In this document: positions 28,150 to 37,972 of the stretch, one piece after another
Layout: every line of letters starts with the position of its first letter
Position numbering within the stretch: the first letter of the stretch is position 1
NCBI GenBank assembly: GCA_937877455.1
Contig: CALFIU010000134.1
Coordinates: 1 to 64,000, forward strand
Reading direction: 5' to 3'
Length of the DNA: 64,000 nucleotides
From: an uncultured Bacteroidales bacterium
GTDB lineage: Bacteria > Bacteroidota > Bacteroidia > Bacteroidales > UBA3824
The notes under the pieces: generated by a model
The model's input: only the letters and a program-made list of their open reading frames with translations
Told to the model about the DNA's origin: nothing
The model's database searches: none
Made by a program: the position numbers and the translations under genes

Positions 28150-28202
28150 ATTAAATTTTGTTCATAATTTTTTTTATTTTGCTATAGTATCTGGTTGTTT
28201 GA

Positions 28203-28232
28203 TTTGATGTTTAAAAAAAATGATTACTTTTG
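28203..28232 (+). promoter_or_regulatory. Promoter of the LTA-synthase-like gene
   Basis: TTTG (28203-28206) and TACTTTTG (28225-28232), 18 bases apart, fit the Bacteroidota consensus. It overlaps the upstream part of the open frame, so translation should start at 28252, not 28195. Confidence 0.7.
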
Positions 28233-28251
28233 CTTCAAATTTTTTAGTGGT

Positions 28252-30228
28252 ATGGATCAGCAGAAAATTTTAAAAGATAGTCTTGGCTGTTATTATGCTA
28301 TATTATTAAACACAATAGCTATTTATGTTATTTATTTTTTGTGTCGTGCAGTTTTTTTTGTTTGCAACTCCGATTTTTACGAAGGACACATCGGTGCCGG
28401 AATTGTCTTTAATATAATTAAAGGTGGTTTGGTATTTGATACCTCAGCTATTATTTATACCAACATATTGTATTTTGTGCTTGCTGCATTGCCATTACAT
28501 TTAAAAGAACCTTCTAAAATTTATTCCAATATTGTTAAGTATGTATTTATAGTTTTCAACTCTGTTGCTATAATTTCTAATTTTATTGATTGTGTCTATT
28601 TTAGATTTACAGGTAGGCGTACAACAGCAACGGTTTTTGGAGAATTTAAAAACGAAGACAATATATTGGCCATTATATTTAAGGAGATAGCCAATTCGTG
28701 GTATTTGGTGATTGTAGCTATTATTTTTATTGCAGCATTGATTGTTGTTTATCGTCGGTCAACAGTTTTTAAAGTTGAAAACAATGTCAAAAACTTTGCA
28801 ATTTATTATGGTGTTCGTCTTGTAGGTATGGCAATATTAGTTTTGTTGTGTTTGGCAGGAATGCGTGGTGGAATCGACCGTAGTACACGTCCTATAACGC
28901 TTAGCAATGCTAATCAGTATGTTAATCGTCCTGTAGAAACTGCTCTTGTACTAAATACTCCTTTTACTATTATTCGTACTATTGGAAAAAAGACTTTTGA
29001 AACACCTAATTATTTCGATCAACAAACATTGCAAAACATATATTCGCCCATTCATAATCCAAATACGCCCGACTCATTAGCACGTGGTAGGGGAAAAAAT
29101 GTTGTTGTTTTTATAATAGAAAGTTTTGCAAAAGAATATATTGGAGCACTTAATAAAAATCTTGAAAACGGTAACTACAAAGGTTATACGCCATTTGTAG
29201 ATTCGCTTATAGAACATTCGCTTACTTTTGAATATAGTTTTTGCAATGGTCGCAAATCCATTGATGCGATGCCGAGCATACTAAGTAGCATACCTTATTT
29301 TGTTGAGCCATTTTTTGTAACACCCGCGGCTTTAAACGATTTGAGTGGTGTGGCTCGCGAACTTAAAAACGAAGGATATTACTCAGCATTTTTTCATGGA
29401 GCAAAAAATGGTAGTATGGGTTTTGAAGCTTTTGCCAATGCTACTGGTTTTGACGATTATTTTGGTCGTACTGAGTTTGACAAAGAACAAAAATATGGAG
29501 GAGAACGCGAATTTGATGGTTTTTGGGCTATTTGGGATGAGCCTTTTTTTCAATTTTATGCAGATAAAATGGCGGAGTTTAAACAGCCGTTTGTAACAGC
29601 TTTGTTTTCTGCATCAAGCCATCATCCGTTTAATATTCCCCAGAAATACAAAGAAATTTATCCTGAAGAAGGTTTGCCAATTCATAAGTGCATAAGATAC
29701 ACCGACAACGCATTGCGACAGTTTTTTAACACCGCAAAAAAATATGATTGGTTTAATAATACACTTTTTGTTATATGTAGCGACCATACTAATCAGTCGG
29801 ATCATCAAGAATATCAAACAGATTTAGGTGTTTTTGCAGGTCCAGTTATATTTTATGCGCCCAGCGATAGTTTAATGATTGGACGAAGCAATAAGATTGC
29901 ACAACAGATAGATGTAATGCCTACTATATTAAGTTATCTCGGTTATAATAAACAATATGTAGCTTTTGGATGCGATCTTTTAACAACTCCAGTGCAACAA
30001 ACTTTTGCCGTAAGTTATTGTAATGGCGTTTACCAATATCTCAAAAATGGCTATCTTTTGCAATTTGATGGACAAAAAACAATTGCTATCTATAGCCTTG
30101 ACGATACTATGATGATAGAAAATTTGTTAGGAAAAGTGGCGTGTCAAAGACAAATGGAAGATGAGATAAAGGCCATAGTGCAGCAGTATATGCAGCGTAT
30201 GAACGAAAATAACTTGATAGCCAAGTGA
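28252..30228 (+). CDS. LTA synthase-like/sulfatase-fold membrane phosphotransferase
   Basis: A 658-residue protein with five N-terminal membrane segments (to about residue 225) and an extracytoplasmic alkaline-phosphatase/sulfatase-fold domain. Metal-site features include FIIESFAKE near the start of the domain, NGRKSIDAMPS (Ser at the place of the nucleophilic Thr of LtaS), FFHGAKNG, and ICSDHTNQ. The family moves glycerol-phosphate, phosphoethanolamine or related groups onto envelope glycans and lipids; in Gram-negatives the target is usually unknown. It stands alone with its own promoter between the divergent T9SS operon and the glycogen gene. Confidence 0.82.
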   Translation: MDQQKILKDSLGCYYAILLNTIAIYVIYFLCRAVFFVCNSDFYEGHIGAGIVFNIIKGGLVFDTSAIIYTNILYFVLAALPLHLKEPSKIYSNIVKYVFIVFNSVAIISNFIDCVYFRFTGRRTTATVFGEFKNEDNILAIIFKEIANSWYLVIVAIIFIAALIVVYRRSTVFKVENNVKNFAIYYGVRLVGMAILVLLCLAGMRGGIDRSTRPITLSNANQYVNRPVETALVLNTPFTIIRTIGKKTFETPNYFDQQTLQNIYSPIHNPNTPDSLARGRGKNVVVFIIESFAKEYIGALNKNLENGNYKGYTPFVDSLIEHSLTFEYSFCNGRKSIDAMPSILSSIPYFVEPFFVTPAALNDLSGVARELKNEGYYSAFFHGAKNGSMGFEAFANATGFDDYFGRTEFDKEQKYGGEREFDGFWAIWDEPFFQFYADKMAEFKQPFVTALFSASSHHPFNIPQKYKEIYPEEGLPIHKCIRYTDNALRQFFNTAKKYDWFNNTLFVICSDHTNQSDHQEYQTDLGVFAGPVIFYAPSDSLMIGRSNKIAQQIDVMPTILSYLGYNKQYVAFGCDLLTTPVQQTFAVSYCNGVYQYLKNGYLLQFDGQKTIAIYSLDDTMMIENLLGKVACQRQMEDEIKAIVQQYMQRMNENNLIAK

Positions 30229-30427
30229 ATCAAATTAAAAAAAATAATGTTTTACAATATATTGATTTTTAGAATGTTGTTGAATGTTTGAAAAAAATTA
30301 AGAAAAAAATTAGACGAGTTTTGTACTTTTATTCATTTTTTTTTGCTTAATTTACCAAAAAATAAATGAGATTTTTTTAACAAAATATAAATAACGATAA
30401 AAAACAACATAAAATACACACGAACTT

Positions 30428-33400
30428 ATGGCATCAACCGAAATGACACCCGATTATGTTTTTGAAACAAGTTGGGAGGTATGCAACAAGGTAGGAGGCA
30501 TACATACCGTTGTTTCAACCAAGGCACAGACACTCAAAGCCCAATTTGGCGACAAGTTGATAATGATAGGTCCCGATATTTGGCGCGACGAGGAAAAAAA
30601 TCCCGAATTTGAAGAAGACAAGACATTGTATTCTGATTGGAAACGTGTTTTTAATAAAATAGACGTTAGAGTTAGAATTGGACGTTGGAAAATAATTGGC
30701 TCTCCGATAGTTTTGCTTGTTGATTTTTCTCCGCTTATTTCTCAAAAAGACAAAATATTTGGTGGATTGTGGGAAACCTACAAACTCGATTCTATTTCTG
30801 GCGGTTGGGATTATATTGAACCCGCAATATTTGGATATGCTGCTGGCAAGGTGATTGAAAGTTTTTGCGCTTACAACCTTGACCCAAAAGACAGAGTTAT
30901 AGCCCATTTTCACGAATGGATGACTGGTGCTGGTATTCTTTTTTTAGAAAAATTTGCACCAGAAATAGCAACCGTGTTTACCACACATGCAACATCAATA
31001 GGACGAAGCATTTCTGGCAACGGATTACCATTATATGGTCCTTTAAAAACATACGATGGCGATGATAAAGCACGTCAACTTGGTATGGTTGCAAAACAAT
31101 CGCTTGAAAAAAATTCTGCTCTCGCAGCCGATGCTTTTACCACAGTTAGCGAAATAACAGCAGAGGAATGCTCACAATTCCTTTATAGAAAAGTTGATGA
31201 AGTTACACCAAACGGTTTTGAAGACGATTTTGTTCCCAAAGGTGCAGAATTCGACCAAAAACGTAAGACCGCAAGAGAAAAACTTATTGCAGTGGCTTCT
31301 AAACTTTTTAACAAAAAGTTTGACGAAAAAACAACAAAATTGCTCGGTACATCAGGACGTTACGAATATCGTAACAAAGGTATTGATGTATATCTCGAAA
31401 GTTTGAAAATTGTTAAAGAGCAAAACAAACTCAACAGCGATTTGTTAGCCTTTATATTTGTGCCAGCCAACAACTATGGCGCACGTCAAGACCTTAAAGA
31501 AGCTTTGGAAAAAGATACCATTGTTACTAACGATCGTTATAGCAAGTATTTAACACATGGATTGCATCATGTAGAATATGATGCAGTAGTTAATCGCGCT
31601 ATAAACCTTGGTCTTGATAATGCTGATGATAATAAGGTAAAACTTATTTTTGTACCATCATACCTCAAAGGCGATGATGGCATATTCAATATGCCATATT
31701 ACGATTTGCTTGTTGGTTTGGATTTTACCGCATTTCCCTCGTATTATGAGCCATGGGGCTACACACCGTTGGAAAGCATCGCTTTCTCTGTACCAACCAT
31801 TACTACCGATTTGGCAGGATTTGGAAAATACACAGAGAAATTTTTGACACCAGACTCTAAACCTGTCGTAGTTTTAAAACGTAACGACGACAACTATTTT
31901 GAGGTATCGCAAGCATTGGCTAATCAGATTGTAGAATACGCCAATGCCGATAGCGACAAAATGGAAAAAGATCGCAAAGCTGCGTATGCATTGTCGCAAC
32001 AATTCTTGTGGAAAAACCTCACAAAATATTATCTTTCGGCATATTCTACTGCCATGGCTAAAAGCAAGCCAAGGGTAGATGCCGCCGATTTTTCTAAATA
32101 TTCAATAGAAGCGTATAACATAAAAGAAGTTAAAGTGAATAGACCTATTTGGAGAAACATTCAAGTGCAGCCCAATTTATCGGGCAAATTCAAAGGTTTG
32201 GAAGAAATGTCTTACAACCTTTGGTGGTGCTGGAACTACGAAGCCGAAGAACTTTGGCAGACCATTGGAGATAACGGCCTTTGGGAAAAATCTGGACACA
32301 ATCCTATAACGCTTTTGCGTCAAGTGGATTTCAACCGTTTATCAGAATTGGAAAACGATCCAGAATTTTTGAAAAAATACGAAAAAGTTTACGGAGATTT
32401 CCGTAACTACATGGATGAAAAAAAGAATGCTAAAGGACCAAGTGTTGCATATTTCTGTATGGAATATGGTATCCATGATACTTTAAAAATATTTTCTGGT
32501 GGTCTTGGTATTCTTGCAGGCGACTATTTAAAAGAAGCCTCAGATAGTAACGTAGATTTTGTAGCTGTTGGTTTGCTATACCGTTATGGTTACTTCCAAC
32601 AACGTCTTTCTAACTACGGCGATCAGTTGGCTACCAATGCACCCCAAGATTTCCGTTATTTGCCAATTCTCCCTGTAAAAGCAGATGATGGCAATCAAAT
32701 GGAAGTGCAAGTTGCTTTCCCTGGTAGAATTATCAAAGCTAAAGTATGGAAGGCTCAGGTTGGTAGAGTAGATTTGTATTTGCTTGATACCGACCACGAA
32801 GGCAATCAAGAACAAGACCGTTGGGTTACTCACCATCTTTATGGTGGAGATCGTGAAAACCGTTTGAAACAAGAAATGCTCCTCGGCGTTGGTGGTGTTC
32901 GTGCTCTTAACAAACTTGGAATAAAAAAACAAGTTTACCACATGAATGAGGGACATGCTGCTCTTATGGGTATTGAGCGCATAAACAACCTTATTGCAGA
33001 ACGCAATTTCACCCTTAACGAAGCATTAGAAATTGTTCGTGCATCAACACTTTATACTACTCATACTCCTGTACCCGCTGGACACGATACTTTCCCTGAA
33101 GATATGATACTTACATACATGGGACATTATCCACAGCGTCTTGGTGTAAGTTGGAAAGACTTCCTTCAACTTGGAAAGATAAACGTTGATGACCATGGCG
33201 AAGAATTTTCGATGAGTGTGCTTGCTGCAACACTTTCGCAAGAAGTAAACGGAGTTTCGTGGTTGCACGGCGAAGTTACCAAACGTATGCATCCATTTGA
33301 TAAAATGTGGAGTGGATACTATCCTGAAGAACTTCATATTGGATATGTTACCAACGGTGTTCACTATCCAACATGGGCAGCAAAAGAATGGCAAAAGTTC

Positions 33401-34693
33401 CACAAACAAACTTTTGGTGAAAAATACATTTCAGATCAGTCTAATGACGAAAACTGGAAACCATTTGTAAGCGTTCCAGATGCAGAAATTTGGAAAATGC
33501 GTCAACAGAAACGTAAAGACCTTATCGAATACATTAAAAATCGTCTCGACAGTTCATTTATTCAACGTCGCGAAGATCCTGCGAGAATGTTGAAAATAAA
33601 AACTACTCTTAACGAAAACGTATTGACCATAGGTTTTGCACGCCGTTTTGCAACTTACAAACGTGGTAGTCTTTTGTTTAGACACTTAGATGTATTGGAA
33701 AAAATTGTTAATAATCCCGACCGTCCAGTACAATTCCTATTTGCAGGAAAGGCACACCCAAATGATGGTGGCGGACAGGCTATTATAAAACACATTGTTG
33801 AGATTTCTAAACGCCCAGAATTTGTTGGTAAAATTTTGTTCCTCGAAGACTACGATATTTCACTTGCAAAACGTCTTGTATCGGGTGTTGATATTTGGAT
33901 GAACAACCCAACACGTCCTCTTGAAGCTTCTGGTACATCTGGTATGAAAGCTGTGATGAATGGTGCACTCCATTTCTCTGTACTCGACGGATGGTGGGTT
34001 GAGGGTTACCGCCTTGTAGAAGATGGTGGTTGGGCTTTGCCACAAGAAAAAGTTTATCAAGAACAAGATTTTCAAGATGAACTTGACGCTGTTACTATTT
34101 ATCGTCTTATTCAAGACGAAATTGCACCTAAGTTCTACACACGTAATTCGCAAGGTGTTCCAACCGATTGGGTAAGGTTTATTAAAAATTCTGTTTCTAA
34201 AATTGCTCCTGCGTTTACAATGAAACGCCAGTTGGACGATTATTACGACCGTTATTACAACCTACTTGCTGACAGTGCAAACAAAATAAACAACAATGAT
34301 TATGCACTTGCGCGCGAACTTGCTGCTTGGAAACGTAAAATTCAAGTTAATTGGGACAAGGTTAATGTTGTTAACGTTTCGTTTGCCGACATTGTTAAAG
34401 ATCCTCTTTATATGGGTGAGGAATATTTTGGAGAAGTGGTTCTCGACCTTGGTGAACTTTCGCCCGACGAAGTTGGTATTGAGATGGTAATAACAGAAGT
34501 TGCTCAAGATGGTAATGCTAAGTTGCTTTCTGTTAACCCGTTGAACCTCCAAAAACATGCAGGACGTTTGGCTCACTACAGCGTAGAAATGTATCCTGCT
34601 AAACCAGGAAACTTTAACTATGGTTTCCGTTTGTTCCCGAAAAACGATAAACTCGTTCACAGAACAGACTTTGCTTTGGTTAAATGGTTGTAA
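30428..34693 (+). CDS. Glycogen synthase-alpha-glucan phosphorylase fusion
   Basis: A 1421-residue cytoplasmic fusion. Residues ~10-570 are a glycogen synthase domain (GT3/GT5-like, SWEVCNKVGGIHTV at 14-28, HFHEWMTGAG, FPSYYEPWGYTPLE). Residues ~590-1421 are an alpha-glucan phosphorylase of the short GT35 type: FSGGLGILAGDYLKEASD, HMNEGHAAL, FARRFATYKR and SGTSGMKAV with the probable pyridoxal-phosphate Lys1174. It thus joins synthesis and phosphorolysis of glycogen in one chain, an arrangement found in Bacteroidota. The 199 bases upstream are AT-rich without an ORF or clear promoter, and a terminator follows. Confidence 0.9.
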   Translation: MASTEMTPDYVFETSWEVCNKVGGIHTVVSTKAQTLKAQFGDKLIMIGPDIWRDEEKNPEFEEDKTLYSDWKRVFNKIDVRVRIGRWKIIGSPIVLLVDFSPLISQKDKIFGGLWETYKLDSISGGWDYIEPAIFGYAAGKVIESFCAYNLDPKDRVIAHFHEWMTGAGILFLEKFAPEIATVFTTHATSIGRSISGNGLPLYGPLKTYDGDDKARQLGMVAKQSLEKNSALAADAFTTVSEITAEECSQFLYRKVDEVTPNGFEDDFVPKGAEFDQKRKTAREKLIAVASKLFNKKFDEKTTKLLGTSGRYEYRNKGIDVYLESLKIVKEQNKLNSDLLAFIFVPANNYGARQDLKEALEKDTIVTNDRYSKYLTHGLHHVEYDAVVNRAINLGLDNADDNKVKLIFVPSYLKGDDGIFNMPYYDLLVGLDFTAFPSYYEPWGYTPLESIAFSVPTITTDLAGFGKYTEKFLTPDSKPVVVLKRNDDNYFEVSQALANQIVEYANADSDKMEKDRKAAYALSQQFLWKNLTKYYLSAYSTAMAKSKPRVDAADFSKYSIEAYNIKEVKVNRPIWRNIQVQPNLSGKFKGLEEMSYNLWWCWNYEAEELWQTIGDNGLWEKSGHNPITLLRQVDFNRLSELENDPEFLKKYEKVYGDFRNYMDEKKNAKGPSVAYFCMEYGIHDTLKIFSGGLGILAGDYLKEASDSNVDFVAVGLLYRYGYFQQRLSNYGDQLATNAPQDFRYLPILPVKADDGNQMEVQVAFPGRIIKAKVWKAQVGRVDLYLLDTDHEGNQEQDRWVTHHLYGGDRENRLKQEMLLGVGGVRALNKLGIKKQVYHMNEGHAALMGIERINNLIAERNFTLNEALEIVRASTLYTTHTPVPAGHDTFPEDMILTYMGHYPQRLGVSWKDFLQLGKINVDDHGEEFSMSVLAATLSQEVNGVSWLHGEVTKRMHPFDKMWSGYYPEELHIGYVTNGVHYPTWAAKEWQKFHKQTFGEKYISDQSNDENWKPFVSVPDAEIWKMRQQKRKDLIEYIKNRLDSSFIQRREDPARMLKIKTTLNENVLTIGFARRFATYKRGSLLFRHLDVLEKIVNNPDRPVQFLFAGKAHPNDGGGQAIIKHIVEISKRPEFVGKILFLEDYDISLAKRLVSGVDIWMNNPTRPLEASGTSGMKAVMNGALHFSVLDGWWVEGYRLVEDGGWALPQEKVYQEQDFQDELDAVTIYRLIQDEIAPKFYTRNSQGVPTDWVRFIKNSVSKIAPAFTMKRQLDDYYDRYYNLLADSANKINNNDYALARELAAWKRKIQVNWDKVNVVNVSFADIVKDPLYMGEEYFGEVVLDLGELSPDEVGIEMVITEVAQDGNAKLLSVNPLNLQKHAGRLAHYSVEMYPAKPGNFNYGFRLFPKNDKLVHRTDFALVKWL

Positions 34694-34719
34694 AAAACTA
34701 TTGTTGATATAAAGAAAAG

Positions 34720-34748
34720 GAGTGCTTGGTAAAGGCACTCTTTTTTTT
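34720..34748 (+). terminator. Intrinsic terminator after the glycogen gene
   Basis: GAGTGC (34720-34725) pairs with GCACTC (34735-34740) and is followed by eight T residues. Confidence 0.85.
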
Positions 34749-34764
34749 GTAATAACAAAAAAAT

Positions 34765-34811
34765 ATTGCTACTGTTTAGTATTTACTATAATTATACAGT
34801 AGCAATTTTTT
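34765..34811. terminator. Bidirectional terminator between convergent genes
   Basis: ATTGCTACTGT (34765-34775) and ACAGTAGCAAT (34796-34806) form an 11-bp stem with A and T runs on either side, placed between the plus-strand glycogen gene and the minus-strand symporter. Confidence 0.75.
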
Positions 34812-34848
34812 CATGTATCTTCAATTATAAGATATTTTTGATAAGATT

Positions 34849-36378
34849 TTATGCTTTTTTATAACATTTCCAAATTTCATTTACAATTTCTGCTGGCATT
34901 TTCTTAGTAAAAACACTCACTAATGGTACTACAACAAATCCGCCAATCATTGCGATTGCTCCGCAGTTGATTGGTGATATAGGATTACCCAAAAGCATAT
35001 TTGCAACGGTTATGCCAACGCCCCATGCAAAACATGCCCAAACAGATGCTGTTGTTACACCTTTCCAATATAATCCGAGCATAAATGGGGCAAGAAATGC
35101 ACCTGCCAACGCGCCCCAAGATATGCCCATCAGTTGAGCTATAAATGTGGGTGGGTTTAGGGCTATCATAAGCGATATTACTATAAAAAATACTATAAGT
35201 GTGCGCATTACAACAACTTTCCGTTTTTCTATTTTTTCGGCATTTTCTGCAATAATTTCGCCTTCTATTACCTCATTTTCTTCTGATTTTTTATCGCGAT
35301 AAATAAGGTCGAGAGTCATTGTAGAACTTGAAGTTAATACCAACGATGCAAGGGTTGACATTGATGCCGACAACACCAATAATACAACAAGCCCAATAAG
35401 AGCATCAGGAAGGGTTTCTAACATCTTAGGAACAATAGAGTCAAAGTCAAGTCGCCCATTGGGAAGTGTTGCTGGTGTGCCAAATAGTCTGCCAAAACCA
35501 CCTAAAAAGTAACAACCGCCAGCCACAACAAGTGCAAAAATAGTGGAAATTATAGTTCCGCGTTTTATAGCTGCTTCGTCGGTTATGGAATAAAATTTGC
35601 CGACCATCTGTGGCAATCCCCATGTGCCTAAGGAAGTGAGTATTACAACACCAAGTAAATTCCATGGGTCGGGACCAAATAAGGTGGCAAATTTACCGTT
35701 TTGGCTTGGGTCGGCATCTGATGCCAATAACGACATTTTGTCTATGGCTTGGGATAATCCGCCTTGTTGATTAAGTACTGCCATTATAACGGCTACTATG
35801 CCGAATAGCATTATTATACCTTGTATAAAATCGTTAACGGCAGTGGCTTTGTAGCCACCAAGTATTACGTAAATAGCAGTTAAAATGGCCATTATTACTG
35901 CGCAATATTCATACGTAATGCCAAAACCCATTTCAAAAAGTGTTGATATTCCTTTGTAAACGCCAGCAGTGTAGGGTATTAGAAATACAAATGCAATGAT
36001 TGATGCGGCTACTCTTAATCCTTGTGAGTTGTAGCGTGTGCCAAAAAAGTCAGGCATGGTTTTGCTTTGTATGTGTTGTGTCATAATTTTTGTACGGCGA
36101 CCAAGCAGTATCCATGCGAGCAACGAACCTATTATTGCGTTGCCAATGCCTATCCATGAACTTGATAATCCATATTTCCAACCAAATTGTCCAGCGTAAC
36201 CAACAAATACAACGGCAGAAAAATATGATGTGCCGTAAGCAAAGGCTGTTAGCCATGGACCTACATTGCGCCCACCAAGTACAAATCCTTCTACACTTTT
36301 GGCCGTTTTACGTTGATATAGACCCACGCCCACCATTACGGCCAAGAAAACGAGGGTTAATAAAATTTTTATTAACAT
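34849..36378 (-). CDS. Sodium:solute symporter (SSS family)
   Basis: A 509-residue inner-membrane protein with about thirteen hydrophobic segments. Family marks include the RKTAKSVEGFVLGGRNVGPW opening, GTSYFSAVVFVGYAG in the first repeat helix, GGYKATAVNDFIQG, and SASMSTLASLVLTSSSTMTLD, which carry residues of the sodium sites. The solute (amino acid, sugar or carboxylate) cannot be named. A charged cytoplasmic loop (KKSEENEVIEGEIIAENAEKIEKRK, split here as one 25-residue acidic-basic stretch near 370-395) is longer than usual. Monocistronic, with a terminator behind it. Confidence 0.88.
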   Translation of the reverse strand: MLIKILLTLVFLAVMVGVGLYQRKTAKSVEGFVLGGRNVGPWLTAFAYGTSYFSAVVFVGYAGQFGWKYGLSSSWIGIGNAIIGSLLAWILLGRRTKIMTQHIQSKTMPDFFGTRYNSQGLRVAASIIAFVFLIPYTAGVYKGISTLFEMGFGITYEYCAVIMAILTAIYVILGGYKATAVNDFIQGIIMLFGIVAVIMAVLNQQGGLSQAIDKMSLLASDADPSQNGKFATLFGPDPWNLLGVVILTSLGTWGLPQMVGKFYSITDEAAIKRGTIISTIFALVVAGGCYFLGGFGRLFGTPATLPNGRLDFDSIVPKMLETLPDALIGLVVLLVLSASMSTLASLVLTSSSTMTLDLIYRDKKSEENEVIEGEIIAENAEKIEKRKVVVMRTLIVFFIVISLMIALNPPTFIAQLMGISWGALAGAFLAPFMLGLYWKGVTTASVWACFAWGVGITVANMLLGNPISPINCGAIAMIGGFVVVPLVSVFTKKMPAEIVNEIWKCYKKA

Positions 36379-36426
36379 GATTTTTTATTTTGAATGTGTC
36401 TCATGTGTAGATGAATACACCGAGTG

Positions 36427-37770
36427 TTAGATTAATTCTTCTATTTTGTCCCAGTATTTTTTGTATAGTAATTCTTGAAAATGTTCTCTGTAACCTTTTG
36501 TAATGCATATTTTTTGCAGCATATTGCATCCCTCAAATATTCCAAGTCCTATGGTGGTTACTGTTTCGGGTATAAAGACAAATTGGAGATTGCTACAATT
36601 TCTAAACATATATGAGCCTATTGTTTCTATACCGTATGGTATTTTAAATGTTTTTATTGATGAGCAGCCATCAAAAGCTGATTCAAGTGTTGTTACTGTT
36701 TCTGGTATTTTTATTTCTTTTAGAGAGCAACAGCCGTTGAATGCAAATTTTTGTATTTTTGTAACTGATTGTGGAATAGTTACTTTGTTTAGCGAAGTGC
36801 AGTTTAAAAGCATGTTTTCGCTTATGGTTTTGGTTGATTGGGGAACATTAAATTGTGTTATTGATTCGCAGTTGCAAAAAGCATATTCTGATATTACTTT
36901 TACATTGTTGGGTAATTCTATGTTTTTTAACGAATTACAGCCAGCAAAAGCTTCTACGCCTATGCGTTCTAATGTTGAAGGAAAAATTATATTTTGTAAT
37001 GTTTTGTTGTCGCCAAAAGCATAACCGCCTATGCGTTTGATGCCTTCGGGAATGACAACTTTGTCTTGTGAGCCAAAATATGATATTAAGCAATGTTTTT
37101 CGTCATCAATAAGCATATTGTCCTTTACTAAAAAGCGAGGTGAGTTGCTTTTTATGGTTATGTTTCTGCAGCCATAGAGTGGATTGGCTCCAATGTGTCG
37201 CAAGTTTTCGGGTAGTTCTAAGTTTTTCATTTTGAGACAGCCCGAAAATGCTTTTGAATCTATTGTTTTTAGGCTTGATGGTAACTTTATTTCTTCTAAC
37301 GAAGTGCATAGACCAAAGGTGTTGCTGCCGATACGTTCTACTCCTTCGGGTATTTTTATGCTTTTTAGGTTTTGACAATCGTAAAATGCAGCGTTGTCTA
37401 TTGCCAATAGTGAGTTGGGAAGTGTTATATCTTGTAAAGCATGGCACGATTCAAATGCTCCGTTGCTTATTATTTTTACTTGGTTGTTTAAGATTATTTT
37501 GCTAAGCTGTTTGCAACCATAAAATGTGCGTTGCTTGATATTTTGCAATTTGATTGGCAACTTTACACTGTGTAGATTTTCGCATTTTTCAAAAGCTTCT
37601 GCCATAATAATTTCTACGGTGTCGGAAATTTTTATGTCTTTAAGTTTTGAATTGCCTTTGTACGCACCATTTACTATTGTATTACTACCTTGAGCATCGA
37701 TTATTTCTTCTGTTTGTATTTGTTCCGAGTCTGTACTCAAAACATTTTTTATTTTGTCTATTAAACCCAT
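36427..37770 (-). CDS. BspA-like leucine-rich repeat protein (LRR_5)
   Basis: A 447-residue protein made almost wholly of about sixteen BspA/LRR_5 repeats of 22-24 residues (pattern: AF.GC.SLK.I.LP..L..I). It starts MGLIDKIKNVLSTDSEQ and shows no signal peptide, lipobox or type IX domain, unlike many surface BspA proteins, so it is probably cytoplasmic or exported by an unseen route. Upstream lies an unusual nested inverted repeat (37801-37853). Confidence 0.85.
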   Translation of the reverse strand: MGLIDKIKNVLSTDSEQIQTEEIIDAQGSNTIVNGAYKGNSKLKDIKISDTVEIIMAEAFEKCENLHSVKLPIKLQNIKQRTFYGCKQLSKIILNNQVKIISNGAFESCHALQDITLPNSLLAIDNAAFYDCQNLKSIKIPEGVERIGSNTFGLCTSLEEIKLPSSLKTIDSKAFSGCLKMKNLELPENLRHIGANPLYGCRNITIKSNSPRFLVKDNMLIDDEKHCLISYFGSQDKVVIPEGIKRIGGYAFGDNKTLQNIIFPSTLERIGVEAFAGCNSLKNIELPNNVKVISEYAFCNCESITQFNVPQSTKTISENMLLNCTSLNKVTIPQSVTKIQKFAFNGCCSLKEIKIPETVTTLESAFDGCSSIKTFKIPYGIETIGSYMFRNCSNLQFVFIPETVTTIGLGIFEGCNMLQKICITKGYREHFQELLYKKYWDKIEELI

Positions 37771-37800
37771 AGTTAAAAAAATTGAGACTATTCAAAAAAG

Positions 37801-37853
37801 TTGTTTGGTTATATTATTTGTAATTTGTAGGCAACTACCTACATTCCAAACAA
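37801..37853 (-). promoter_or_regulatory. Nested inverted repeat in the LRR gene leader
   Basis: Outer arms TTGTTTGG (37801-37808) and CCAAACAA (37846-37853) enclose a second hairpin with arms TGTAGG (37826-37831) and CCTACA (37838-37843). On the minus strand the outer stem is followed by CTTTTTT, about 30 bases before the ATG at 37770. This looks like an attenuator or structured leader; no known riboswitch is recognised. Confidence 0.5.
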
Positions 37854-37891
37854 TTTTTTTTGTTCAGTCCCAAAAGTATATTTTTTTTTAT

Positions 37892-37939
37892 AAAAACATA
37901 TATCCTGTTGTTAAAAAAAACAACAGGATATATGTTTTT
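37892..37939 (-). terminator. Strong 21-bp hairpin terminator after the porin gene
   Basis: Positions 37892-37912 and 37919-37939 are perfect reverse complements (21 bp, 6-base A loop) with T/A runs at the ends. It lies 34 bases past the porin stop codon in the minus direction. Confidence 0.85.
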
Positions 37940-37972
37940 CGTGGTTTTTATTGAAAATAATATTTATTTATA

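Noticed and set aside
36427..37770. LRR protein as a surface adhesin
   Set aside because: No signal peptide, lipobox or type IX C-terminal domain was found.
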